A stretch of 64,000 nucleotides of DNA from Siminovitchia terrae (GCF_003605405.2 NZ_QYTW02000021.1:1-64000); one strand, 5' to 3'; shown: positions 30,094 to 41,581, counted from the stretch's first letter. Notes: generated from the letters alone by a model not told the origin. Translations and numbers: made by a program.

Positions 30094-30140
30094 TGTTTTT
30101 GCAGAGGACGCGTATGTTGTCCGCAAAAACTTGTTTTTTT
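30094..30140 (+). terminator. Terminator-like hairpin before rpsL
   Basis: GTTTTTGC (30094-30101) pairs perfectly with GCAAAAAC (30123-30130), extended by GGAC/GTCC, and is followed by TTGTTTTTTT. Because rpsL lies 60 bp downstream with no obvious promoter between, it may act as an attenuator in the str leader rather than a full stop. Confidence 0.6.
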
Positions 30141-30177
30141 GCTTTAAAAAGAACCACCTGGATGTGTGGGTCTATAG

Positions 30178-30621
<444 letters not shown>

Positions 30622-30659
30622 TGTAATATTATTCACTGTTTGTGAAAGGAGGAACAACA

Positions 30660-31130
30660 ATGCCACGTAAAGGACCAGTCGCTAAAAGAGATGTGCTTCC
30701 TGATCCGTTATACAACTCCAAACTTGTAACTCGTCTAATCAACAAATTGATGATTGACGGTAAGAGAGGAAAAGCACAATCTATCCTATATTCAGCATTT
30801 AACCTAGTTCAAGAAAGAAGCGGTAAAGACGCAATGGAAGTCTTCGACCAAGCTTTGAAAAACATCATGCCGGTCTTGGAAGTAAGAGCTCGCCGTGTGG
30901 GTGGAGCAAATTACCAAGTGCCAGTTGAAGTACGTCCGGAACGTCGTTCAACATTAGGTCTTCGTTGGTTAGTGAACTACGCACGTCTTCGTGGAGAAAA
31001 AACCATGGAAGAGCGTCTTGCCAACGAAATTCTTGATGCTGCAAACAACAGCGGAGCTTCAGTTAAGAAGCGTGAAGATACACATAAAATGGCTGAGGCA
31101 AACAAAGCATTTGCCCACTACCGCTGGTAA
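30660..31130 (+). CDS. rpsG: Ribosomal protein S7
   Basis: S7 nucleates assembly of the 30S head and contacts E-site tRNA. The 156-residue protein carries the family pattern [20 protein letters not shown] and [23 protein letters not shown] 30660 (MPRKGPV) is family-typical and lies 8 bp after AAAGGAGG; an upstream in-frame TTG is not used by relatives. S7 autoregulates this operon in other bacteria; no leader site is defined here. Confidence 0.97.
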   Translation: MPRKGPVAKRDVLPDPLYNSKLVTRLINKLMIDGKRGKAQSILYSAFNLVQERSGKDAMEVFDQALKNIMPVLEVRARRVGGANYQVPVEVRPERRSTLGLRWLVNYARLRGEKTMEERLANEILDAANNSGASVKKREDTHKMAEANKAFAHYRW

Positions 31131-31170
31131 GATATATTACTATTTATAAACTAGGAAGGAGAAAGACGAG

Positions 31171-33246
31171 ATGCCTAGAGAGTTCTCCTTAGAAAAAACT
31201 CGTAATATCGGGATCATGGCACACATCGATGCCGGTAAAACAACGACAACCGAGCGCATCCTTTTCTACACAGGGCGAATCCATAAAGTGGGTGAAACTC
31301 ATGAAGGTGCTTCCCAAATGGACTGGATGGAACAAGAGCAGGAACGCGGAATCACAATCACATCTGCTGCTACAACAGCACAGTGGAAAGGACACCGTGT
31401 CAATATCATCGATACTCCTGGTCACGTAGACTTCACAGTTGAAGTTGAACGTTCCTTAAGGGTTCTTGATGGAGCTGTAACTGTACTCGATGCACAATCC
31501 GGTGTTGAGCCGCAAACTGAGACAGTTTGGCGCCAAGCAACAACTTACGGAGTTCCACGTATCGTATTCGTTAACAAAATGGATAAAATCGGTGCGGACT
31601 TTTTATATGCTGTAAAAACACTTCATGATCGTCTGGATGCCAATGCACATCCAATCCAGCTTCCAATCGGCGCGGAAGATACTTTCAAAGGTATCGTAGA
31701 CCTCGTTGAGATGAAAGCTTGGATTTATGAGGGCGACGTGTTGGATGCTACTGAATCAGAGATTCCGGAAGATCTTCAAGATCAAGCCGAAGAACTGCGT
31801 GCAAGCTTAATTGAGGCTGTAGCAGACTTTGATGAAGAGCTTATGATGAAATATCTCGAAGGAGAAGAAATCTCCAACGAAGAGCTTAAGGCTGCAATCC
31901 GTTCAGCAACTTTGAAAGTTGAATTCTACCCTGTACTTTGTGGAACAGCTTTCAAGAACAAAGGCGTTCAGCCTGTGCTTGATGCAGTTGTTGATTATTT
32001 GCCTGCTCCGACAGATATTGAATCAATCAAAGGGATTGTACCTGGTACAGACGAGGAACTCGAACGTCATGCTGATGATAAAGAGCCATTTTCAGCTCTT
32101 GCGTTCAAAGTAATGACTGACCCTTATGTCGGTCGTTTGACTTTCTTCCGCGTGTATTCAGGCGTTCTTGAGTCTGGTTCTTACGTTCAAAACTCTACTA
32201 AAGGGAAACGTGAAAGAATCGGACGTATCCTTCAAATGCATGCGAACCACCGTGAAGAGATCTCTACTGCTTACAGCGGTGACATCGCGGCAGCGGTAGG
32301 ATTGAAAGATACAGGTACAGGTGATACGCTTTGTGACGAAAAGAATCTTGTAATTCTTGAGTCTATGGAGTTCCCTGAGCCGGTTATTTCAGTCGCTATC
32401 GAACCAAAATCAAAAGCGGACCAAGATAAAATGGGTACTGCACTTGCGAAATTGCAAGAAGAAGACCCGACTTTCCGCGCTGAAACAAACACAGAAACTG
32501 GCCAAGTAGTCATCTCGGGTATGGGTGAACTTCACCTTGATATCCTCGTTGACCGCATGAAGCGGGAGTTCAAAGTAGAAGCCAACGTGGGTGCTCCGCA
32601 GGTTTCTTACCGCGAAACATTCCGTTCTTCCGCCCAAGTAGAAGGAAAGTTCGTTCGCCAATCAGGTGGACGTGGACAGTTTGGGCACGTTTGGATTGAA
32701 TTCTCTCCAAATGAAGAAGGAAAAGGCTTTGAATTTGAAAATGCCATCGTTGGTGGTGTTGTTCCACGTGAATACATCCCTGCAGTCCAAGCTGGACTTG
32801 AAGATGCACTGGATCAAGGTGTCATCGCAGGTTATCCGCTGATTGATGTCAAAGCGAAATTGTATGATGGTTCCTACCATGACGTTGACTCGAATGAGAT
32901 GGCGTTTAGGATTGCTGCCTCTATGGCACTTAAAAACGCGGCAAAGAAATGTGACCCTGTCTTGCTTGAACCACTTATGAAGGTTGAAGTCGTAGTTCCT
33001 GAAGAATATCTTGGGGATATCATGGGTGATGTTACATCTCGTCGCGGACGCGTTGAAGGTATGGAAGCAAGAGGAAACGCACAAGTGGTAAAAGCTTTCG
33101 TTCCGCTTTCCGAAATGTTCGGATATGCAACATCCCTTCGTTCCAATACGCAAGGGCGCGGTACTTACACAATGCACTTTGACCACTATGAAGAAGTACC
33201 AAAATCCATCGCTGAAGAGATCATCAAAAAAAATAGCGGTGAATAA
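31171..33246 (+). CDS. fusA: Elongation factor G
   Basis: EF-G is the translocation GTPase and also works in ribosome recycling. The 691-aa protein has G1 [10 protein letters not shown], switch [12 protein letters not shown]4 NKMDK, then domains II-V including the domain IV/V region [15 protein letters not shown] and [19 protein letters not shown]. It is family length with no insertion. ATG 31171 follows AGGAAGGAGA. Confidence 0.98.
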   Translation: MPREFSLEKTRNIGIMAHIDAGKTTTTERILFYTGRIHKVGETHEGASQMDWMEQEQERGITITSAATTAQWKGHRVNIIDTPGHVDFTVEVERSLRVLDGAVTVLDAQSGVEPQTETVWRQATTYGVPRIVFVNKMDKIGADFLYAVKTLHDRLDANAHPIQLPIGAEDTFKGIVDLVEMKAWIYEGDVLDATESEIPEDLQDQAEELRASLIEAVADFDEELMMKYLEGEEISNEELKAAIRSATLKVEFYPVLCGTAFKNKGVQPVLDAVVDYLPAPTDIESIKGIVPGTDEELERHADDKEPFSALAFKVMTDPYVGRLTFFRVYSGVLESGSYVQNSTKGKRERIGRILQMHANHREEISTAYSGDIAAAVGLKDTGTGDTLCDEKNLVILESMEFPEPVISVAIEPKSKADQDKMGTALAKLQEEDPTFRAETNTETGQVVISGMGELHLDILVDRMKREFKVEANVGAPQVSYRETFRSSAQVEGKFVRQSGGRGQFGHVWIEFSPNEEGKGFEFENAIVGGVVPREYIPAVQAGLEDALDQGVIAGYPLIDVKAKLYDGSYHDVDSNEMAFRIAASMALKNAAKKCDPVLLEPLMKVEVVVPEEYLGDIMGDVTSRRGRVEGMEARGNAQVVKAFVPLSEMFGYATSLRSNTQGRGTYTMHFDHYEEVPKSIAEEIIKKNSGE

Positions 33247-33298
33247 TTGATTTTATTGCATCCATCAAGTATAACTACTAGTAGATGATATTCGGGCG

Positions 33299-33332
33299 GC
33301 TTTAAAGCGGGGAAAAAATCCTTCTTTAAAGC
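33299..33332 (+). other. Inverted repeat in the fusA-tuf spacer
   Basis: GCTTTAAAG (33299-33307) and CTTTAAAGC (33324-33332) are perfect inverted copies around a 16-nt loop. There is no T run after it. Possible leader or processing structure upstream of tuf; no tuf promoter was confidently placed. Confidence 0.5.
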
Positions 33333-33378
33333 GCTCATCCATACTTATTATTTTTTAAAATTAAAGGAGGATTTCCTA

Positions 33379-34566
33379 ATGGCTAAGGAAAAATTTGATC
33401 GTTCCAAAGAACATGCGAATATTGGTACAATTGGTCACGTTGACCATGGTAAAACAACTTTGACTGCTGCTATTGCTACTGTTCTTTCTAAAAAATTGGG
33501 TGGAGAAGCTAAGTCTTATGACCAAGTTGACAACGCTCCTGAAGAAAAAGAGCGTGGAATCACAATCTCTACTTCTCACATTGAATATGAAACTGAAAAA
33601 CGTCACTATGCACACGTTGACTGCCCAGGACACGCTGACTATGTTAAAAACATGATCACTGGTGCTGCGCAAATGGACGGAGCTATCCTTGTTGTATCAG
33701 CTGCTGATGGTCCAATGCCACAAACTCGTGAGCATATCCTTCTTTCTCGTAACGTAGGTGTTCCATACATCGTTGTATTCATGAACAAATGTGACATGGT
33801 TGACGATGAGGAACTTCTTGAATTAGTTGAGATGGAGATCCGCGATCTTCTTTCTGAATATGAATTCCCTGGCGATGACATTCCTGTTATCAAAGGTTCT
33901 GCTCTTAAAGCTCTTGAAGGTGAAGCAGAGTGGGAAGAAAAAATCGTTGAATTGATGGACGCTGTTGATGAGTACATCCCAACTCCAGCTCGTGAAACTG
34001 ACAAGCCATTCATGATGCCTGTTGAGGACGTATTCTCTATCACTGGTCGTGGAACAGTTGCTACTGGCCGTGTTGAGCGTGGACAAGTTAAAGTCGGTGA
34101 CGAAATAGAAATCATCGGTCTTGCTGAAGAGTCTAAGAAAACAACTGTTACTGGAGTAGAAATGTTCCGTAAGCTTCTTGACTATGCTGAAGCTGGGGAC
34201 AACATTGGTGCACTTCTTCGTGGTGTTGCACGTGAAGACATCCAACGCGGACAAGTATTGGCTGCACCTGGATCCATTACTCCACACACTAAATTTAAAT
34301 CTGAAGTTTACGTTCTATCCAAAGAAGAAGGTGGACGTCATACTCCATTCTTCTCTAACTACCGTCCTCAGTTCTACTTCCGTACAACAGACGTAACAGG
34401 AGTTATTGAGCTGCCAGAAGGTGTAGAAATGGTTATGCCTGGCGACAACATTGAAATGACAGTTGAGCTTATCTCCCCAATCGCGATTGAAGACGGAACT
34501 CGTTTCTCTATCCGTGAAGGTGGACGTACAGTTGGTTCTGGTGTCGTTGCTTCAATTGAAAAATAA
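33379..34566 (+). CDS. tuf: Elongation factor Tu
   Basis: EF-Tu delivers aminoacyl-tRNA to the A site. The 395-residue protein has G1 GHVDHGKTT, switch [16 protein letters not shown] and [10 protein letters not shown]4 NKCD, and beta-barrel domains II and III. ATG 33379 lies behind AAAGGAGG. A strong terminator follows. Codons are strongly biased toward those of highly expressed genes (GCT, GGT, GAA). Confidence 0.98.
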   Translation: MAKEKFDRSKEHANIGTIGHVDHGKTTLTAAIATVLSKKLGGEAKSYDQVDNAPEEKERGITISTSHIEYETEKRHYAHVDCPGHADYVKNMITGAAQMDGAILVVSAADGPMPQTREHILLSRNVGVPYIVVFMNKCDMVDDEELLELVEMEIRDLLSEYEFPGDDIPVIKGSALKALEGEAEWEEKIVELMDAVDEYIPTPARETDKPFMMPVEDVFSITGRGTVATGRVERGQVKVGDEIEIIGLAEESKKTTVTGVEMFRKLLDYAEAGDNIGALLRGVAREDIQRGQVLAAPGSITPHTKFKSEVYVLSKEEGGRHTPFFSNYRPQFYFRTTDVTGVIELPEGVEMVMPGDNIEMTVELISPIAIEDGTRFSIREGGRTVGSGVVASIEK

Positions 34567-34583
34567 GAAGAATCACTTATGAT

Positions 34584-34622
34584 AAAAGAGTAGGGGACTG
34601 ATCAACCCTACTCTTTTTTTTT
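34584..34622 (+). terminator. Intrinsic terminator after tuf
   Basis: AAAGAGTAGGG pairs with CCCTACTCTTT, followed by nine or more T. A strong end to the str cluster. Confidence 0.93.
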
Positions 34623-34946
34623 GTTCGATACTTGGGTTCACCACACAATTTTGCGAAAAAATACATGCAAATACCCAAAAGATTGCGGGTACAGGCGACT
34701 AACATAAAACGAATCATAGAAGCAGTGGGAGTGGAAAACCGCATTGGACTTCATGTGCAAGTAAAACCCTCAGTCATCGTCTCTGCAGATACAGATGGTC
34801 TTCAAAGCGAAGGATTCTGTTAGTGCGGGGTAGTGCTTTGTGGAGAACAATTTCTTGTCTAGGATCATAACTTTCAATTGAATGAAACCGGAATGTTGGC
34901 ATATTTCCTCGACAGTACTGTAGCATAACTTATTCTTTTCCCATAG
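34623..34946. other. Gene-free spacer between tuf and the mnt operon
   Basis: No recognisable gene, promoter or repeat. A 63-codon frame at 34632-34823 begins with TTG without a ribosome binding site and resembles nothing I recognise. Confidence 0.5.
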
Positions 34947-34990
34947 AAAAAGCACCTCAAGTTGTATTTAAACCAACTAAAGGTGCTTTT
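34947..34990 (-). terminator. Bidirectional-type terminator after mntA
   Basis: AAAAAGCACCT and AGGTGCTTTTT form a long stem, with inner AAGTTG/CCAACT pairing. On the minus strand it ends in T runs, 60 bp after the mntA stop; it could also stop plus-strand read-through. Confidence 0.88.
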
Positions 34991-35050
34991 TATTTTTCTC
35001 TTTTTATAGGGCAGGCCCGAGCGTTTGTGGGAAATTCTTTTGTTGACCGA

Positions 35051-36010
35051 TTATTTCTTCAGGCCATCGTACATGATGTCAATATTATACTTTAGATACT
35101 TAATATACGTATCGACCTCATCCCCTGGTTTTCCAATTTCATCAGAATAGATCGGTTTTTCATAGATAGGTACTCCCGATTCCTTGGAAACTGTTTCCAT
35201 TGGACGCGGGTCAACATTAGATTCCCGGAAGAGGATAGGAACATTATGTTCTTTAAGGAACCCGATAAGTGCTTTTATTTGTTTGGGTGAACCATTTTCT
35301 TCTGTATCAATCGCCCAGATATAGGCTTCCTTTAATCCATAACGACTAGTCATATATTGAAAAGCCCGCTCACTTGTCACTAAGATTCTATCTTCTTCAG
35401 GTATGCTACTGAGTTTTTCTTCATATTCTTTTTCAATCTCTTTCAGTCTTTCTAAGTAAGCATTACCGCGTTTTTCGTAATTTTCTTTTTTATCAGGATC
35501 GATTTTGATGAATGCGTCTATCATGTCCTCTGCCATGATAATTCCTACATTGGGGTCGATAAAAGCATGAGGATTAATTTCTTCTTCTTTCCCATCATGG
35601 CTTGTTATATGCATTGGCTCTACACGTTCTGTCAAACTGAAGACATTCTCTTCTTTCTGTCCAACAGAATCAATCATTTTAAAAAACCAGCCGTCTTTAC
35701 CGCCTTCAAGGTTTAGGCCGTTATAAAAAAGTACATCCGCATCAGTAGCTGCTTTAATATCTTCAGGCAAAGGTTCATATTCGTGAGGATCCGTACCTGT
35801 AGGGACTAAGTTATGAATAACGACATCGTCCCCGCCAATTTCCTTTGCAAGGTCTTCAATGATTGTAAATGAAGTGACGACCTTCAACTGTCCATCATCT
35901 TTAGATCCTGAACTACCTCCGGAATCCGAGGTCGATTTCTTGTCCCCGCACGCAGCAAGTAAAAATGCCGCGATACTTGCTAGCACAATCCATTTCATAA
36001 ACTTCTTCAT
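35051..36010 (-). CDS. mntA: MntA, manganese ABC transporter lipoprotein
   Basis: Cluster A-I metal-binding lipoprotein that captures Mn (or Zn) outside the membrane for the MntBC transporter. The 319-aa protein has a lipoprotein signal with lipobox LAAC (C21), a low-complexity Ser/Gly linker, and metal ligands His76 (GTDPHEYEP), His148 (NPHAF), Glu in TSERAF and Asp in YSDEIG. It lacks the His-rich loop of zinc-specific ZnuA, which favours manganese. It is the third gene of a minus-strand operon behind an MntR-like box. In B. subtilis mntA is the first gene of mntABCD, so the order differs. Confidence 0.9.
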   Translation of the reverse strand: MKKFMKWIVLASIAAFLLAACGDKKSTSDSGGSSGSKDDGQLKVVTSFTIIEDLAKEIGGDDVVIHNLVPTGTDPHEYEPLPEDIKAATDADVLFYNGLNLEGGKDGWFFKMIDSVGQKEENVFSLTERVEPMHITSHDGKEEEINPHAFIDPNVGIIMAEDMIDAFIKIDPDKKENYEKRGNAYLERLKEIEKEYEEKLSSIPEEDRILVTSERAFQYMTSRYGLKEAYIWAIDTEENGSPKQIKALIGFLKEHNVPILFRESNVDPRPMETVSKESGVPIYEKPIYSDEIGKPGDEVDTYIKYLKYNIDIMYDGLKK

Positions 36011-36079
36011 TTTCTACTAAACTCCCTTTCATTCTATAAAATATTTCTTTATTAGCTTGTTCCGGCAGGTTTTCAGTTC

Positions 36080-36937
36080 CTAACCAACTGATATTCTTTG
36101 TTTGTTCGTTTTTAACATTCTCCAGAAGATGCCCTGTTTCGGAGAGAACAAAAATGCAACCAAGAAAATAACTGTCGTAGCCAATGCGATAACCGGCCCA
36201 GACGGCAGATTATAGACAAAGCTGAAATATAATCCGATGATCGAAGAGAGTGCCCCAAATACCGACGCAAGCACAATCATCGTTGATAATCTATTTGTCA
36301 AAAGATAAGCTGTTGACGCCGGTGTAATTAACATGGAGACAACGAGAATAACTCCTACTGTCTGTAAGGATGCCACAGTGACAAGTGTTAGAAGCGCCAT
36401 GATCATATAATGAATCAATCTTGTTTTAAGTCCATAAGCTGCGGCCATTGTTTCATCAAAGCTTGAAACGAGCAACTCCTTATAAAATAGAACAACAACA
36501 AGGATGACTGCAGCTCCAACAATAAGGGTCAGCCACATGTCAGACGTTCTGACCGAAAGGACGTTTCCGAACAAAATCTGCGTTAAGTCCGTTGCACTTT
36601 GAGCAAGGGTAATTAAAATAATTCCCAAAGCAAATGCCGCAGTAAAAACAATTCCGATCGAAGAGTCATTTTTAACACGGCTGTTTTGACTGATTAACCC
36701 GATACCGAGTGCCGTCAAGATACCTGTCGCTACGGCCCCATAGAAAAAATTGACTCCAAGCATGTATGAAATGGCCACCCCGGGAAGAACAGCATGCGAA
36801 ATCGCGTCTCCCATCAAGGCCATTCCGCGCAAAACGATGAAACTGCCGATAACGCCGCAAATGATCCCGACTATAATTGATGTCACAAAAGCTTTCTGCA
36901 AAAACTCATATGTCATTAAATCATTAATGAACTCCAC
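36080..36937 (-). CDS. mntC: MntC, manganese ABC transporter permease
   Basis: ABC-3 family integral membrane permease of 285 residues with about eight or nine hydrophobic segments and the family signatures RGMALMGDAISHAVLPGV (EAA-like coupling region, near residue 40) and VGVILVVSMLITPASTAYLL. It would form a homodimer with MntB; only one permease gene is present, against two (mntC, mntD) in B. subtilis. The start is GTG 36937, overlapping the mntB stop (TAGTG) behind GGAGTG. Confidence 0.88.
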   Translation of the reverse strand: MEFINDLMTYEFLQKAFVTSIIVGIICGVIGSFIVLRGMALMGDAISHAVLPGVAISYMLGVNFFYGAVATGILTALGIGLISQNSRVKNDSSIGIVFTAAFALGIILITLAQSATDLTQILFGNVLSVRTSDMWLTLIVGAAVILVVVLFYKELLVSSFDETMAAAYGLKTRLIHYMIMALLTLVTVASLQTVGVILVVSMLITPASTAYLLTNRLSTMIVLASVFGALSSIIGLYFSFVYNLPSGPVIALATTVIFLVAFLFSPKQGIFWRMLKTNKQRISVG

Positions 36938-37683
36938 TACACTCCGACCCCCAGACTTCCAAGCATATTGATCGGGGCTTTGTATGCAGCCTGCATCAAT
37001 TCCGGTTTGAAGACATGATCTACGGGGCCAGCGCCTATTAATTCTTTATTGATAAGAATGAGATCGTCAAAATAACTTTGTACTTTCATTAAATCATGGT
37101 GGACGACAAACACAGTTTTACCTTCATCACGTAATCCTTTTAAAATGCGAATGATGACCTCTTCGCTGGAAACATCAATTCCGACAAATGGTTCATCCAA
37201 GAAGAAATACTCCGCATTTTGTGCTAAAGAACGTGCAAGAAATACTCTTTGCTGCTGGCCTCCAGATAGCTCGCCAATTTGGCTGTTTGCAAACTGCTCC
37301 ATTCCTACTTTCGCAAGACACTCCATCGCCCATTTTTTGTCTTCCTTTTTCGGACGATGAAAGAGGCCCAGTTTTGGATAGGTCCCAAGAAGCACTGTGT
37401 CTTTAACAATAATCGGAAAATCCCAATCAATATTCGACCGTTGGGGGACGTATGCAATCTTTTTCCTCATTTCTTTTAGCGGCCGTCCCCCAATATTGAT
37501 CTGTCCGCTATCCCTTGGTATTAATCCCAAGGCCGCTTTCATCATTGTGGATTTACCAGCGCCATTTGGTCCAATAATCCCGACTAATTTTCCATGGCTG
37601 CAAGTGTAATTGATGTTCTTTAGAACTTCCTTTCCATAATAGGAAACAGATAAATTGCGCACGGATATAGCCTGATCTTTCAA
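36937..37683 (-). CDS. mntB: MntB, manganese ABC transporter ATPase
   Basis: ATPase that energises Mn/Zn uptake. Walker A GIIGPNGAGKST, the family motif YVPQRSNIDWDFP, ABC signature LSGGQQQRVFLARSL and Walker B YFFLDEPFVGID are all present. I choose TTG 37683 (248 aa) because AAGGTG lies 6 bp before it; an in-frame GTG at 37692 would add three residues but overlaps that site. It is the first gene of the operon, followed by mntC with overlapping stop/start. Metal preference is inferred from the lipoprotein and the operator. Confidence 0.9.
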   Translation of the reverse strand: MKDQAISVRNLSVSYYGKEVLKNINYTCSHGKLVGIIGPNGAGKSTMMKAALGLIPRDSGQINIGGRPLKEMRKKIAYVPQRSNIDWDFPIIVKDTVLLGTYPKLGLFHRPKKEDKKWAMECLAKVGMEQFANSQIGELSGGQQQRVFLARSLAQNAEYFFLDEPFVGIDVSSEEVIIRILKGLRDEGKTVFVVHHDLMKVQSYFDDLILINKELIGAGPVDHVFKPELMQAAYKAPINMLGSLGVGV

Positions 37684-37761
37684 AACCTTCACCTTCTTTT
37701 CTATAACAATGTATATTTAATTTTTTAGCCAACCTCTACTATATTGCCTCAAAGACAAATA

Positions 37762-37777
37762 GTTGCCCTAAGGAAAC
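37762..37777 (-). promoter_or_regulatory. MntR-type operator
   Basis: GTTGCCCTAAGGAAAC differs at two positions from the B. subtilis MntR box TTTGCCTTAAGGAAAC. It lies 10-25 bp downstream of the -10 box of the mnt promoter, consistent with Mn-dependent repression. A partial second copy (TTGCCTCAAAGACAAA) begins at 37744. Confidence 0.8.
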
Positions 37778-37786
37778 TTATTAATC

Positions 37787-37815
37787 ATAATATACAAACC
37801 GAGCTGTTTTGTAAA
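37787..37815 (-). promoter_or_regulatory. Sigma-A promoter of mntB-mntC-mntA
   Basis: On the minus strand, TTTACA (37815-37810), 17 bp, TATTAT (37792-37787). It is divergent from the S10 promoters, with about 55 bp between the two -35 boxes. Confidence 0.75.
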
Positions 37816-37869
37816 CACCTTTCATACAAAAAATTATTTTTAACGATATATAGAAAAGAAAAACCTTTG

Positions 37870-37898
37870 TTGAAAAATTATTGGAACGTCTGTATAAT
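37870..37898 (+). promoter_or_regulatory. S10 cluster promoter P1
   Basis: TTGAAA (37870-37875), 17 bp, TATAAT (37893-37898). B. subtilis also has two promoters before its S10 cluster. Confidence 0.8.
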
Positions 37899-37937
37899 GA
37901 AACAGTCAAATTTAACGGCATTATTTGTTGTTTCATA

Positions 37938-38408
<471 letters not shown>

Positions 38409-38444
38409 TAAATAATTAATGAAAGAAAGCAGGAGGTGTGACTC

Positions 38445-39074
38445 ATGGCCAAAGGAATCTTAGGTAGGAAAATCGGTATGACGCAGATTTTTGCTGAAGA
38501 CGGAAGACTTCTCCCTGTAACAGTAGTTGAAGCTGCTCCCAACGTTGTTCTTCAAAAGAAAACAGTTGAGGCGGACGGATACGAAGCTGTTCAAATCGGT
38601 TTTGAAGACAAACGCGAAAAGCTAGCCAACAAACCTGAAAAAGGACATGTTGCCAAAGCAGAAACTGCACCTAAGCGCTTCGTACGTGAGTTAAATAACG
38701 TAAATCTAGATGAATATGAAGTTGGTCAAGAGATCAAAGTTGATATTTTCGCAGAAGGCGATGTAGTGGATGTAACAGGAATTTCTAAAGGGAAAGGTTT
38801 CCAAGGTGTTATCAAACGCCACGGTCAAGGCCGCGGACCAATGTCCCACGGTTCCCACTTCCACCGCAGCCCTGGATCAATGGGCGCTGTTGACCCAGCT
38901 CGTGTATTCAAGCAAAAGAAACTCCCTGGACAAATGGGCGGACAGAAAATCACTGTTCAAAACCTTCAAATTGTCAAGGTTGATGCAGAACGTAATCTTC
39001 TTTTGATCAAAGGAAATGTCCCTGGATCGAAAAAAGCATTGCTTGAAATCAAAACTGGAATCAAGGTTAAATAA
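38445..39074 (+). CDS. rplC: Ribosomal protein L3
   Basis: L3 is an early-assembling 50S protein whose loop reaches the peptidyl transferase centre. The 209-aa protein has [16 protein letters not shown] at the start and the central loop [21 protein letters not shown] (in part). Behind AGGAGGTG; family length. Confidence 0.97.
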   Translation: MAKGILGRKIGMTQIFAEDGRLLPVTVVEAAPNVVLQKKTVEADGYEAVQIGFEDKREKLANKPEKGHVAKAETAPKRFVRELNNVNLDEYEVGQEIKVDIFAEGDVVDVTGISKGKGFQGVIKRHGQGRGPMSHGSHFHRSPGSMGAVDPARVFKQKKLPGQMGGQKITVQNLQIVKVDAERNLLLIKGNVPGSKKALLEIKTGIKVK

Positions 39075-39103
39075 ATAGTTTCGTAAGGAAAGGAGGAAAT
39101 GAA

Positions 39104-39727
39104 ATGCCAAAAGTAGCCGTATATAATCAAGAAGGTTCTAAGGTCGGAGAAGTGGATCTCAACGATTCTATTTTCGGAATTGAGCCAAACAACCATGTTT
39201 TATTTGAAGCAATCGTCATGCAGCAAGCTTCATTAAGACAAGGTACATCTAAAGTAAAAACACGTTCGGAAGTGCGCGGCGGCGGACGTAAACCGTGGCG
39301 CCAAAAGGGCACAGGTAGAGCACGACAAGGATCTATCCGCTCACCACAATGGCGCGGTGGTGGAACAGTATTCGGACCGGTTCCACGCAGCTACAGCTAC
39401 AAGCTTCCTAAGAAAGTACGCCGTCTTGCTATCAAATCAGCATTGTCTGCAAAAGCTTTGGAAGAAAGCATCCTTGTAGTAGAAGCATTGACTTTCGATG
39501 CTCCTAAAACAAAGGAATTTGCTAAAGTTTTACAAAGCTTGCCAGTTGGCAAAAAAGCGTTGGTTGTAACTGATGTTCCAGAAGACAATGTGGCACTTTC
39601 TGCAAGAAACATCCCAGGAGTTACAGTTGTTGATGCAAACAGCATCAACGTGCTTGATGTTGTTGGGCATGAAACATTGATCCTGACGAAAGCCGCAGTT
39701 GAAAAAGTCGAGGAGGTGCTTGGGTAA
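39104..39727 (+). CDS. rplD: Ribosomal protein L4
   Basis: L4 lines the exit tunnel; its long loop ([20 protein letters not shown] to about residue 95) carries the macrolide-resistance positions, which look wild-type. The 207-residue protein starts [11 protein letters not shown] behind AAAGGAGG. In E. coli L4 autoregulates this operon; that mode is not established for bacilli. Its stop shares one base with the rplW start. Confidence 0.97.
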   Translation: MPKVAVYNQEGSKVGEVDLNDSIFGIEPNNHVLFEAIVMQQASLRQGTSKVKTRSEVRGGGRKPWRQKGTGRARQGSIRSPQWRGGGTVFGPVPRSYSYKLPKKVRRLAIKSALSAKALEESILVVEALTFDAPKTKEFAKVLQSLPVGKKALVVTDVPEDNVALSARNIPGVTVVDANSINVLDVVGHETLILTKAAVEKVEEVLG

Positions 39728-40011
39728 TGGATGCACGTGACGTTATAAAGCGCCCCGTAATCACAGAGCGTTCCATGGACATGACAGCTGACAAAAAGTA
39801 TACTTTCGAAGTTGACGTCAAAGCCAACAAAACACAGGTGAAAGACGCAGTAGAAAGCATCTTTGATGTAAAAGTCGCAAAAGTCAATGTCATGAACTAC
39901 AAAGGTAAATTCAAACGTATGGGCCGTTTTGCAGGCTACACAAACAAACGCCGCAAAGCAGTGGTCACTTTGACTGAAGACAGCAAAGAAATCGAGTTTT
40001 TTGAAGTTTAA
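39727..40011 (+). CDS. rplW: Ribosomal protein L23
   Basis: L23 sits at the tunnel exit and docks trigger factor and SRP. The 94-aa protein has [34 protein letters not shown] and the loop [16 protein letters not shown]. The ATG overlaps the rplD stop by one base (TAATG), and AGGAGG lies just upstream inside rplD. Confidence 0.96.
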   Translation: MDARDVIKRPVITERSMDMTADKKYTFEVDVKANKTQVKDAVESIFDVKVAKVNVMNYKGKFKRMGRFAGYTNKRRKAVVTLTEDSKEIEFFEV

Positions 40012-40048
40012 TCTTTAATCTTTCAATAAATGCAGAGGAGGGAAAAAA

Positions 40049-40882
40049 ATGGCGATCAAAAAATACAAACCTACCTCCAACGGTCGACGCAACATGTCAA
40101 GCTTGGACTTTGCCGAGATTACTACTGATAAACCGGAAAAGACATTGCTTGCGCCTCTTAACAGAAAAGGCGGCCGTAACAGCCAAGGTAGGACTACAGT
40201 TCGTCATCGCGGAGGCGGTCATAAACGTCAATATCGTATTATCGACTTCAAACGCAACAAAGATGGTATACCCGGACGCGTTGCTACTATCGAATACGAT
40301 CCAAACCGTTCCGCAAACATTGCTTTGATCCACTATAATGATGGTGAAAAGCGTTATATTCTAGCTCCAAAAAACCTTCAAGTGGGCATGGAAATCATGT
40401 CTGGTCCTGAAGCTGACATCAAAGTAGGAAATGCTCTTCCGCTTTCTTCCATTCCAGTTGGTACAGTTGTACACAACATCGAGTTGAAACCTGGTAAAGG
40501 CGGCCAGCTTATCCGTTCCGCAGGAACTTCAGCTCAGGTTCTTGGTAAAGAAGGTACAAAATACGTGCTTGTCCGTTTGAACTCAGGTGAAGTGCGCATG
40601 ATCCTTGCTACCTGCCGTGCAACAGTCGGTGAAGTGGGTAATGAGCAGCATGAACTTGTAACAATCGGTAAAGCAGGTCGTTCACGCTGGTTGGGCAGAC
40701 GTCCTCACGTTCGCGGTTCCGTTAAGAACCCTAACGACCATCCACATGGTGGAGGAGAAGGAAGATCACCAATCGGTCGTAAGTCTCCTGTTACTCCTTG
40801 GGGTAAACCAACTCTTGGTTACAAAACAAGGAAGAAAACAAACAAGTCGGATAAATTTATTGTACGCCGCCGCAAAAAATAA
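40049..40882 (+). CDS. rplB: Ribosomal protein L2
   Basis: L2 supports the peptidyl transferase centre and intersubunit bridge. The 277-residue protein contains the family signature [20 protein letters not shown] with the conserved His of the active-site-proximal loop. ATG 40049 follows AGAGGAGG. Family length, no anomalies. Confidence 0.98.
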   Translation: MAIKKYKPTSNGRRNMSSLDFAEITTDKPEKTLLAPLNRKGGRNSQGRTTVRHRGGGHKRQYRIIDFKRNKDGIPGRVATIEYDPNRSANIALIHYNDGEKRYILAPKNLQVGMEIMSGPEADIKVGNALPLSSIPVGTVVHNIELKPGKGGQLIRSAGTSAQVLGKEGTKYVLVRLNSGEVRMILATCRATVGEVGNEQHELVTIGKAGRSRWLGRRPHVRGSVKNPNDHPHGGGEGRSPIGRKSPVTPWGKPTLGYKTRKKTNKSDKFIVRRRKK

Positions 40883-40942
40883 CGAGGTTGTCCTACGGTT
40901 CTTTAATCGGACCGTAGCGCAATCACGAAGGGAGGTACCAGC

Positions 40943-41221
40943 ATGGGTCGCAGCCTGAAAAAAGGACCTTTTGTAGATGAGCATTTGATGAAAAAAGTTG
41001 AGAACTTAAATGAGACTGACAAGAAACAAGTGATCAAAACTTGGTCTCGCCGTTCCACAGTATTCCCGGCATTTGTCGGACATACAATCGCAGTCTATGA
41101 TGGACGCAAGCATGTTCCAGTTTACATCAGTGAAGATATGGTTGGCCACAAGCTCGGTGAATTTGCGCCAACTCGTACTTATAGAGGTCATGCCGCAGAT
41201 GACAAAAAAACAAGACGCTAA
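40943..41221 (+). CDS. rpsS: Ribosomal protein S19
   Basis: S19 is a 30S head protein contacting S13 and the A-site finger. The 92-aa protein starts [18 protein letters not shown] and has [19 protein letters not shown]. Behind GGGAGGT. The 60 bp before it contain a weak hairpin (CGGTTC... GACCG) but no T run. Confidence 0.97.
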   Translation: MGRSLKKGPFVDEHLMKKVENLNETDKKQVIKTWSRRSTVFPAFVGHTIAVYDGRKHVPVYISEDMVGHKLGEFAPTRTYRGHAADDKKTRR

Positions 41222-41239
41222 TGAGAGGAGGGCATCCTA

Positions 41240-41581
41240 ATGCAAGCAAAAGCTGTTGCTAAAACAGTTAGAATTGCTCCTCGTAAAGCACGCCTGGTCG
41301 TCGATCTTATTCGAGGAAAGCAAGTAGGCGAAGCAATTGCCATCTTGAAGCATACTCCAAAAGCAGCTTCTCCGGTTGTAGAAAAGCTTTTGAAGTCTGC
41401 TGTAGCAAATGCAGAGCATAACTATGACATGGACGTAAACAACCTTTTAGTATCAAAAGTATATGTTGATGAAGGTCCGACAATGAAACGTTTCAGACCA
41501 CGTGCTCAAGGTAGAGCCAGCCAAATCAACAAACGAACAAGCCACATTACAATTGTGGTATCAGAACAGAAGGAGGGGTAG
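41240..41581 (+). CDS. rplV: Ribosomal protein L22
   Basis: L22 extends a beta-hairpin into the exit tunnel. The 113-residue protein has the N-terminal helix region [16 protein letters not shown] and the tunnel hairpin [20 protein letters not shown] of normal length, without macrolide-resistance-type insertions. ATG 41240 follows AGAGGAGG. Confidence 0.97.
   Translation: MQAKAVAKTVRIAPRKARLVVDLIRGKQVGEAIAILKHTPKAASPVVEKLLKSAVANAEHNYDMDVNNLLVSKVYVDEGPTMKRFRPRAQGRASQINKRTSHITIVVSEQKEG

Noticed and set aside
34632-34823. 63-codon frame after tuf
   Set aside because: TTG start just after the tuf terminator T run, no ribosome binding site, no recognisable product.
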